Assembly: GCA_002348045.1 (NCBI GenBank)
Contig: DDYO01000257.1
Location: forward strand, 1 to 12,123
DNA length: 12,123 bases
Direction of reading: 5' to 3'
Source: Anaerolineales bacterium UBA2232
GTDB taxonomy: Bacteria > Chloroflexota > Anaerolineae > UBA2200
Below the pieces are notes generated by a model, which saw only the letters and a list, made by a program, of their open reading frames with translations, was not told the origin of the DNA and made no database searches. Positions 6,570 to 12,123 of this stretch are shown piece after piece. The translations under genes and the position numbers were made by a program. The stretch's first letter is position 1. Each line of letters begins with the position of its first letter.

Positions 6570-6657
6570 AGTGCGGCATTAAGGTCGGCCCAAGCTTGGA
6601 CGCGCTTTTCCACAACGCCTGCCTTCGTAGCGATAGAAGCGCAACAACCTCCGGTGC

Positions 6658-7767
6658 TTAGTGGCGCACGCCTTCCATCACGAAACGCGTCAATTCACTG
6701 ACGCTCAGCCCAGCGATGCCCAGCGTTTCCAGCGTCCGTCCTCGTCGCGGGTAGTCTGTGCGGTGAACAATGGAAGCCAAGCGCATAATGCTTTCAATAC
6801 CCGGTACGGCGACACCGTAGGCCTTTCCAAGAGAGGCGATGGGCACCAGGCTCATCGGGATATCCTCAAAGATGTAGCGATGGTTCAGGGTCTTGGGCGC
6901 GAGGATACCGTAATAACCCTCCTGGTTGTGAATGGCCTCGAATAGGTCCGCGCCCTCGGCAGCGTACGCTCTTCTCAGCCACTCCTGTGCTGTCTGGGCG
7001 CGAATGCCCAGCGCCGCGGCGACCGTTACCCTCTCACGATCCAGGACCTCCAAGACGCGAGCTACCGAGGGCGTTACGCCGTCAATGTAGAACTGGAACT
7101 CGCCCCCTGTGGACTCGATGCGGCCAGCGTTAAGGAGGGTCAGTGCAGGATGAAAGATGGCCCCCATGTTGTTCAGCCCCGTATGGAGCACACTCACCCC
7201 ATCAATGAACTGAGGGTAGGCCTCCGCCATGGCTTCCAACACCTGCACTGTGCGCGGGGCGGGCAAAGCTGCTACAGGCACAGTGTCCTTGATGCGAAAG
7301 ATCCGTGCCTGAGCCGGCCCATCCGAGCGGCTAGCGTAAATGAGCGTTTCTGCTTCGGCGACGACCACGTCAGCCTGGCAGTGGTTATCGCGCAAGACCT
7401 TGTCGAACTCGATGGCGCCGCACGTACGGCCAGGGTGAAGCACGATAATCTGGCCGTCCCGCAAGTGGGGAGCAGCGAGAGCTGCAACGTCGGCATGGGC
7501 TGAAGAAGGCACTACCACCATGACGATCTCGGCCCCGTCCAACGCCTCCTGCATGCTGGACGTGACGTTCTTCAATTTCCCAAAGCCTCTGGGCCCGCCT
7601 TCGTAGCTCTCCAGCTCAATGCCACCCCGCTTGTGGATGACGCTGATGTTCTCAGCTGACCGATTGTGCAGGGTAACCGGAAAGCCCATCAGCGCCAGGT
7701 GAGCTGCCATTGCCTTCCCGCCGTTGCCTGCGCCAATGACCGTGTACTGGGTCGTCTTCTTCCTCAT
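6658..7767 (-). CDS. Octopine/nopaline (opine) dehydrogenase family protein
   Basis: A 369-aa NAD(P)-dependent dehydrogenase. An N-terminal Rossmann fold opens with VIGAGNGG at residues 10-17, followed by LALMGFPVTLHNRS at the end of the second strand. The C-terminal half carries the segments GLNNMGAIFHPALTLLNAG and LEVLDRERVTVAAALG, characteristic of the octopine/nopaline dehydrogenase family, where the His is the likely catalytic residue. Known members reductively condense an amino acid with an alpha-keto acid; many bacterial homologues have no known substrate. GGGGGTG precedes ATG 7767; the 42 codons upstream overlap the intergenic gap and the previous stop and are not used. It follows the B12 protein gene by 53 bases and is probably the last gene of that transcript. 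Confidence 0.88.
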   Translation of the reverse strand: MRKKTTQYTVIGAGNGGKAMAAHLALMGFPVTLHNRSAENISVIHKRGGIELESYEGGPRGFGKLKNVTSSMQEALDGAEIVMVVVPSSAHADVAALAAPHLRDGQIIVLHPGRTCGAIEFDKVLRDNHCQADVVVAEAETLIYASRSDGPAQARIFRIKDTVPVAALPAPRTVQVLEAMAEAYPQFIDGVSVLHTGLNNMGAIFHPALTLLNAGRIESTGGEFQFYIDGVTPSVARVLEVLDRERVTVAAALGIRAQTAQEWLRRAYAAEGADLFEAIHNQEGYYGILAPKTLNHRYIFEDIPMSLVPIASLGKAYGVAVPGIESIMRLASIVHRTDYPRRGRTLETLGIAGLSVSELTRFVMEGVRH

Positions 7768-7820
7768 GGACACCCCCTTGAGTCTAGGTGGAGAATGCTT
7801 TGAGCCAGTCAGGTATTCCG

Positions 7821-9455
7821 CTACTTGGCCAGACCCGCGATCCGTTGCGCCTCGGACAAGGTACGCCCCGTAGCTGGATCTACGACCAAGCACGCGCCGC
7901 GACGGTCCGTTCGCACCACTACCTGGCCGCGGCCGAAGGCGTTGTTGCGCAAATGAGGCGCATCCAAGATCCCCGTGGTGACCGCTCGGGCCAGAGTAGT
8001 GGGGTCGACCAGAGGGTCAGCCAGCGTGGGCTCGGCCAGAGAGCGAATTGCATCCAAGGTCACGCCGGCCTCGCCGACAAGTTCATTCTTGCGTTGCTGG
8101 ACGGCAGGATCAACCGTCATATCCGGCTGACCGCGCAGAGCATTCTCGATGGCGCGGCGGGCCAACTTGCAGGATTCGATCACGTCTTCCGCAGTGGCAG
8201 CGTGGTCTGCTTCAGTGTAGCCCACGACGTGCATGATATGGGGCTTTAGAGCCATCTGGAGATAGACTGCGGTGGCCAGGTGCGCCCGCGCTGCATCCAT
8301 ATCCAGCGGATAACTCAGCAAGCCGGTACGCGTCTGGCGCCAGATGCGGAACTCTGGTGAGGCAAGCGGCGCGATCAGCTCAAGCACCGCCAGCATCTTG
8401 GCCAAATCCATGGCATCGGAAAGGTCGGGAGGGCTGTTGAACATGAGCTGAGCGATATAGTCCCGCACACCGAAGGCCCGGGCATTGTAGGCCGAAAGGT
8501 AGCCCGAGACAACAAAGACCACATCGGGAGCATCACGCAGGCCCCAGTGGTGTGGCTCGTTCAACTCGACCGGGATGCTGCGCTGGCCATACCAGGTCAT
8601 CACCGCCTGGTGCTCGCGAATAGAGCCTTCCAAGTCCCACGGCCCTCGTCCGTCCATCTGGTTGAACCAGAACAGTGGAATTGCGCACCAGGCTATGTTG
8701 ATGGTTTCTGCGTAGACTTCGGCCAAACGGATAAAATCATCGGTGCCGGAATAGGTGCGCAGCAAGGGATAGTTGCCTCGTCGGCTGGCAGCGTACAGAG
8801 CCCGGTAGTCATCCGGGCTTCGTACCGGCACGCCTCCAGCGCCCTTGCGGCGCGCGTCCTGTCGCTCCGGATGGAAGAAATGGGCTTGGCCGTCCTGGTC
8901 AGTGCCCAAAGAAATCACGTCCAGCACCTGCGCCTCGGCAATGCGGGCGATACCGTCTACCGTATCCTGCATGGTGGATAGACCGAAATGGTGGCGGATG
9001 ATAGGGAACGGCGATTTCCAGACGATACGTTCGATGGCCGTCTGCGGAAAGTCGGCATCGGTCAATCGTTCGTGCGACTGTCCCTTCAGATAGGCCAGCA
9101 CCGCCTCGGCCGGTTCGCTGCCGTCAAAGATGCGCTCAAAGAAGCCAAAGGAACGCGCCCGTTCGGCTACGGGGGGAGTGCCGGCGAACGCAAAACGTAC
9201 TCCCTCCGTGCGCAGATCATCGGCCTGCTCGGCGAATTCGCCCAACAGCACTTCGCCCGTGTTGGGAGTCAAACGGTACGAGACACCAACCAGGTCCGCC
9301 TTTTCACGACGGGCTGCTTCCAGAAGGTCGGCGATGGGCACAGCTGGGCCAAGGAAGACCGTGCGCCAACCAGCCGCTTCGGCCAATCGCAGGAAGTTGA
9401 CGACACCAGCGACGTGGACGCATTCTCCCAGCGCTCCTGCAACCACCGTCTTCAT
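7821..9455 (-). CDS. B12-binding-domain protein, mutase-like (unknown reaction)
   Basis: A 544-aa protein with an N-terminal cobalamin-binding Rossmann domain (residues 1 to about 125): ECVHVAG supplies H14 and G17 of DxHxxG, but the Asp position is C12; VGVSY (S59) and FAGTPP (91-95) stand where the SxL and GG motifs normally occur. The remainder (about 150-450) reads like a TIM barrel and may be related to the glutamate-mutase E or aminomutase group, so the chain could join both parts of such an enzyme. I could not identify a pyridoxal lysine. No CxxxCxxC radical-SAM motif is present. ATG 9455 follows AGGTG at four bases; an adjacent GTG at 9458 is an alternative. The neighbours, ornithine racemase and opine dehydrogenase, suggest amino-acid carbon-skeleton or amino-group rearrangement. 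Confidence 0.8.
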   Translation of the reverse strand: MKTVVAGALGECVHVAGVVNFLRLAEAAGWRTVFLGPAVPIADLLEAARREKADLVGVSYRLTPNTGEVLLGEFAEQADDLRTEGVRFAFAGTPPVAERARSFGFFERIFDGSEPAEAVLAYLKGQSHERLTDADFPQTAIERIVWKSPFPIIRHHFGLSTMQDTVDGIARIAEAQVLDVISLGTDQDGQAHFFHPERQDARRKGAGGVPVRSPDDYRALYAASRRGNYPLLRTYSGTDDFIRLAEVYAETINIAWCAIPLFWFNQMDGRGPWDLEGSIREHQAVMTWYGQRSIPVELNEPHHWGLRDAPDVVFVVSGYLSAYNARAFGVRDYIAQLMFNSPPDLSDAMDLAKMLAVLELIAPLASPEFRIWRQTRTGLLSYPLDMDAARAHLATAVYLQMALKPHIMHVVGYTEADHAATAEDVIESCKLARRAIENALRGQPDMTVDPAVQQRKNELVGEAGVTLDAIRSLAEPTLADPLVDPTTLARAVTTGILDAPHLRNNAFGRGQVVVRTDRRGACLVVDPATGRTLSEAQRIAGLAK

Positions 9456-9458
9456 CAC

Positions 9459-9774
9459 GCACCTGCCCTTCTGTGTTAGGGTCCGACGGCTTGCGCCGCA
9501 GTGACTCGGGAAAAAGTGAACGCGATCGCTTGGCTTCCACGCGAGGGATCTGGCAGCGCCCCAAAAGATCTTTGTGCCGCTGGCATCGGGCTAATGGGCG
9601 CCGGGCCAGCTGTCCACTGTGCGTCGTCGGAACCTGGCCGCGGGCCGGACGCTTGCGGAGCCGGGGGCCGCCGTCGGTTCGGCCCAGGGTGAAGGCAGCA
9701 ACCGTGAATGCAACTAGACAAACCTTTCGTAGGATGCAGAGCAAGGCGCGCGCGGACACGTGAGACGTGAAGCA
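9459..9774 (-). other. Structured gap upstream of the B12 gene
   Basis: The 316 bases between racemase and B12 protein carry no credible gene; frames here are Arg/Pro-rich shadows. Several inverted repeats are present: GGCCAG (9604-9609) with CTGGCC (9634-9639), and a hairpin around AAAGATCTTT flanked by CAGCG/CGCTG (about 9554-9583). On the minus strand AGCCCGATGCCAGC (9592-9579) faintly recalls the B12 box of cobalamin riboswitches. It may be a regulatory leader, internal processing region or gene remnant. Confidence 0.4.
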
Positions 9775-10833
9775 TCATAGATAGACCTTGGTCACGTACG
9801 GAGAGGTCATGGTTCGCAGCAGTGCCTCGTACCGTACGTCAAATGCCACCTCGGTTCCCACGGTGAGGGCCCGGTCCCGCGTGTCGAGGACCAGATGGTC
9901 ACTGTTGGCGCCCAGGACCTCCGCTTGGATCCTGGGCTGGATGGCCGAGGTCGCAGTATCCTGCTCGCCCAGTGCGAGGATGCTCCTCCAACTCCATCCC
10001 CGATCCTCCGTACGAGGCACGTGTCCGAATGCATCCAGTGCAACCTCACCATCGGGCGCGGATGGTTTGTGTTGGCACTCGATGACTTCGGCGATGAGGG
10101 CAAAGGCATCGGTATGAAGGTCAGGTATCAGTCGCCCGCCCAGTGTCTCGCGCCCCAGCAGAATGGCTTCGCCGATACGCAACTGGTTGATGAGACCAAC
10201 GTCCGACACAGAAGCCAGCCATTCATAGTTGGCTGAGTTGCCTCCCGATACGACCTTGAGCGCAACCCCGAAACGCTCCTGGATTCCGGCAGCAATGTCC
10301 GAGAGCTCGCTCATCTTGCTCTGAGTTGGCGTCACGCCAGAGAAACAGCCCAGGTTGGTGCCAATGCCCGCAAGCTCCACTCCCGGCAGATCGAGCGTTT
10401 CGCTGACGGCGTCTGGAACTGCGCTCTTGAGCAAGCCTTCTCGTAGATCGCCGAGCTCCACCATCCAAATGACCCCGTGCACCTTGCCACTCCTCGCTGC
10501 ATGGCGCGCCAGTTGGCGAACGACCTCTATCTCTGTGTTCAGACTGACATCGGCCAAGTGCACAACCTGTTCGGCTTCACTCAGCATGGGAGAACGAACG
10601 AGCATGTACTGTGCAGAGATTCCTGCCTCTCGCATCCGGCGCAGGTTGGCGAGGCGCGAATCAGCGAGCATCTCAATGCCGCTCTGCACCAATACACCGC
10701 CAATCTCAGGCGATCCACACACACCTTTGGTAACGGCAGCTATTGCGATGCCTTTGGACCTGCACAGAGCGACCAGTTGGCGAGCGTTGTGGGAGATTCG
10801 GTCAAGGTAGACTTCAAGCCTTGGAGTGGCCAC
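9775..10833 (-). CDS. orr: Ornithine racemase-like PLP enzyme (alanine racemase family)
   Basis: A 352-aa fold-type III pyridoxal-phosphate racemase, close to the length of the characterised clostridial ornithine racemase. The N-terminus PRLEVYLDRISHNARQLV and the PLP-lysine motif VTKGVCG (K36) match that group; further conserved parts are ADSRLANLRRM, WMVELGDLREGL, SGGNSANYEW and LRIGEAILLGRET. It would interconvert L- and D-ornithine in the cytosol, the entry step to the clostridial D-ornithine pathway, though other amino-acid racemase activity is possible. It starts with GTG at 10833, only seven bases after the ATP-grasp stop, so the two are translationally linked; the ribosome site is weak. 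The arginase-like gene elsewhere in the window could provide ornithine. Confidence 0.85.
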   Translation of the reverse strand: MATPRLEVYLDRISHNARQLVALCRSKGIAIAAVTKGVCGSPEIGGVLVQSGIEMLADSRLANLRRMREAGISAQYMLVRSPMLSEAEQVVHLADVSLNTEIEVVRQLARHAARSGKVHGVIWMVELGDLREGLLKSAVPDAVSETLDLPGVELAGIGTNLGCFSGVTPTQSKMSELSDIAAGIQERFGVALKVVSGGNSANYEWLASVSDVGLINQLRIGEAILLGRETLGGRLIPDLHTDAFALIAEVIECQHKPSAPDGEVALDAFGHVPRTEDRGWSWRSILALGEQDTATSAIQPRIQAEVLGANSDHLVLDTRDRALTVGTEVAFDVRYEALLRTMTSPYVTKVYL

Positions 10834-10840
10834 GTAGCGC

Positions 10841-11839
10841 CTATCGGCCCTGGTTCAGCCGTTGGATCGCAGCTTCAACGATCTCATCGAGAAGGCTGGT
10901 GCCGTCTTTTCCCTCCGCGCGTGCCATGAACCCTATGTAGCTGTGGGGTTTCTCAGGCGGGGTGCAGGTCAAACCGGCAAATGAGTTGGCCTCCAGCAGC
11001 ATGGGGCCCTCTGGTGTGACCATGGTGTCGATGCGGGCATAGTCGTACAGGCCAAGCACTGCGTATGCCTGAAGCGCCAAGCGTCTCATCGTCTCCGTCT
11101 GTTCCTTGTCAAGGGGAGCCGGGCAGAAGAACTGATCGTCGTCCCGTTCCTTCTTCTCAAAGGTTAGAGTCACGTCGCCCTGACGATAGGCGACTTCCAG
11201 CGGGGGCAGAACGCGTGCTGTTGCTCCATTGCCCACCACACCGAGTGTCACCTCGCGTCCTCTCAAGTGCCTCTCGATCAATACCGGCTGGCCAATCGTC
11301 TCCAGCCGCCTCGTCACGCCGCGCACAAGCTGGTCATAGTCTGCTACGACAGAGGTCTCGTCGATGCCTGAGCTGCCACGCCCTCCCTCCGGCTTGATGA
11401 ACAGCGGATAGTCGAACGGTGGATTGGTACGGAAGGCCGCACAATCCTCGGGGGTTCGGGCCACGCGAAACGGAGATGTCGGTAGGCCAGAGAGCTGCCA
11501 AAGCCGCTTGGCCAGCGACTTGTGGGTGGCAATCACAATACCGTGAGTGTCGGACCCGACGAATGGTAGCTCCAACTCCTCGAGGATGGCAGCCTCCACC
11601 AGGCTCGACACGTTGAAAAACAGGTCAACTTGAGCGTCCTGAACTTGGCGGGCAAAATCCACGCCCCACGAAACGAGGCATACTTCGTAGCCGGCGTCAG
11701 TCAGCGCTCGGCGGTGATGCTCGACTTCGTCCCCTGTGGTATCGGCAACGTTTGCGGCTCCGACGAACTTTTCCTGCAGGGCAAAGTTGCCTCTCTTCTT
11801 GCTTAACAGTCCGATCCTTGGTTTCGCTATCATTCGCAT
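10841..11839 (-). CDS. D-alanine-D-alanine ligase-like ATP-grasp enzyme
   Basis: A 332-aa ATP-grasp ligase with the Ddl layout: an N-terminal alpha/beta domain (DLFFNVSSLVEAAILEELELPFVGSD in two pieces, residues 72-97), a nucleotide-binding loop FIKPEGGRGSSGI (147-159, K149), the ERHLRGREVTLGV segment, and Mg-binding D271, E283 and N285 in RIDTM and LLEANSFAGLT. Classical Ddl ends with NTLPGMT where this has NSFAGLT, so the acceptor may differ. Known relatives join a D-amino acid to another amino or hydroxy acid. Linkage to a racemase seven bases downstream suggests a D-amino-acid substrate, perhaps D-ornithine, as inference. Starts at 11839 and 11833 are both ATG with good ribosome-site spacing; either may be used. 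Confidence 0.85.
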   Translation of the reverse strand: MRMIAKPRIGLLSKKRGNFALQEKFVGAANVADTTGDEVEHHRRALTDAGYEVCLVSWGVDFARQVQDAQVDLFFNVSSLVEAAILEELELPFVGSDTHGIVIATHKSLAKRLWQLSGLPTSPFRVARTPEDCAAFRTNPPFDYPLFIKPEGGRGSSGIDETSVVADYDQLVRGVTRRLETIGQPVLIERHLRGREVTLGVVGNGATARVLPPLEVAYRQGDVTLTFEKKERDDDQFFCPAPLDKEQTETMRRLALQAYAVLGLYDYARIDTMVTPEGPMLLEANSFAGLTCTPPEKPHSYIGFMARAEGKDGTSLLDEIVEAAIQRLNQGR

Positions 11840-11856
11840 GACCTCCCTCCAGCTAC

Positions 11857-11865
11857 ACTATAGCA
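11857..11865 (-). promoter_or_regulatory. Candidate extended -10 promoter of the ATP-grasp/racemase operon
   Basis: Minus-strand TGC-TATAGT (11865-11857) is an extended -10 element, with no good -35. The inferred start near 11850 would leave a leader of only about ten bases, overlapping GGAGGGAGG, so this is tentative. Confidence 0.35.
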
Positions 11866-11890
11866 CACTTTGGTGTTGGGGAAAAGGCGG

Positions 11891-12046
11891 ATGGCCAGGA
11901 ACAATGAGGTCCCGCACGCCGAACTACTGGCCATTCTCTTGGAAGCCGAGACGATCGGGCACCGGCATCGCTGGTGCGCGAGTTCGCGCCTCTTGCACAG
12001 ACCCACCAGCGTACACTGCAGCAGTTCGACCTGGTGCGGCAGCTAG
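11891..12046 (+). pseudogene. Possible broken small gene, frameshift suspected
   Basis: ATG 11891 follows AAGGCGG and opens MARNNEVPHAELLAILLEAE, a convincing helical protein start, but after about codon 23 the frame becomes His/Cys/Ser-rich and stops at 12046. From about 11965 another frame reads SLVREFAPLAQTHQRTLQQF, again protein-like. A frameshift between the two would explain this as a remnant. I do not recognise the family. Chance is possible. Confidence 0.3.
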
Positions 12047-12060
12047 GATCCGGAATACCA

Positions 12061-12094
12061 CAAAGCCCCTGGATCTTGAGATCCAGGGGCTTTG
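12061..12094. terminator. Perfect 15-bp hairpin, bidirectional terminator candidate
   Basis: Bases 12061-12075 pair completely with 12080-12094 around the loop TTGA. Starting CAAAG and ending CTTTG, it has short A/T ends on both strands but no long T-run. It lies five bases beyond the tRNA 3' end and probably stops or trims the tRNA transcript on the minus strand. Confidence 0.7.
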
Positions 12095-12099
12095 ATTCA

Positions 12100-12123
12100 T
12101 GGCGGGAGCGACGGGATTCGAAC
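12100..12123 (-). tRNA. 3' end of a tRNA gene (isotype not determined)
   Basis: The last 24 bases, read on the minus strand, give the T-loop GTTCGAATC, T-stem strand CCCGT, acceptor strand CGCTCCC, discriminator G and an encoded CCA. The anticodon lies beyond the window. T-stem plus acceptor total 12 pairs, the ordinary 5+7, which argues against tRNA-Sec with its 13. G73 fits Ser, Asn, Asp, Gln, Glu or Trp among others. Confidence 0.85.

Larger units (their letters stand above)
6154..6657. other. Intergenic region after the peroxiredoxin
   Basis: These 504 bases lie between the convergent peroxiredoxin and opine-dehydrogenase genes. They contain a possible 17-codon ORF (6226-6279), a clear terminator (6281-6324) and an imperfect palindrome (6541-6569). 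The rest, 6325-6540 and 6570-6657, shows no gene or repeat I can support. Confidence 0.5.

Noticed and set aside
9579..9592. Cobalamin riboswitch B12 box
   Set aside because: Only a partial match with a shortened loop, and I could not find the rest of the conserved core upstream; left as a test rather than a call.
9304..9759. 151-codon minus-strand frame with a hydrophobic start
   Set aside because: Its second half overlaps the start of the B12 gene in another frame and is Arg/Pro-rich; no ribosome site or recognisable domain.
12100..12123. tRNA-Sec (selC), which would fit the selenoprotein
   Set aside because: T-stem plus acceptor give 12 pairs, not the 13 of bacterial tRNA-Sec, and the rest of the gene is outside the window.

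Overview
The window is GC-rich by eye, densely coded and bacterial. Its content suggests an anaerobe with a selenocysteine (Sec) decoding system and corrinoid-dependent metabolism: a UGA-interrupted peroxiredoxin, a ferredoxin-like DUF362 protein, DUF1847, ornithine racemase and a B12-binding protein. Chloroflexota or a Clostridia-like lineage would fit, but the sequence does not settle the phylum. No phage, IS element or CRISPR array was seen.

Layout. (1) 1-2210, minus strand: a probable three-gene operon of DUF362 protein, a 122-aa helical protein of unknown function, and an NAD-dependent epimerase/dehydratase that runs off the left edge. (2) 2525-3349, plus strand: a plant-arginase-type ureohydrolase, divergent from the DUF362 operon. 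(3) 3510-5030, minus strand: a DUF1847 cysteine-rich protein followed by a metallo-beta-lactamase-fold hydrolase. (4) 5274-6324, plus strand: a monocistronic unit with a strong promoter, a peroxiredoxin whose catalytic Cys codon is UGA, and a terminator. (5) 6658-11839, minus strand: a D-Ala-D-Ala-ligase-like ATP-grasp enzyme, an ornithine racemase, a 316-nt structured gap, a B12-binding mutase-like protein and an octopine/nopaline dehydrogenase family protein. (6) 11840-12123: a possible broken small ORF, a perfect 15-bp hairpin and the 3' end of a tRNA gene on the minus strand.

The clearest unusual item is the peroxiredoxin. UGA sits exactly at the peroxidatic Cys (FTFV-U-PTE), and a 7-bp hairpin with a GGUC loop follows it, as expected of a bacterial SECIS. 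The resolving Cys position holds Thr (EVTPSGW), so Sec is the only evident catalytic chalcogen.

The second theme is ornithine chemistry. A putative arginase could supply L-ornithine and the racemase could make D-ornithine. The ATP-grasp ligase, B12 protein and opine dehydrogenase are candidates for using it. The usual partners OraS/OraE, Ord and OrtAB are not in the window, so the route, if it is one pathway, looks non-canonical. Domain assignments rest on motif recognition alone; no database search was run.
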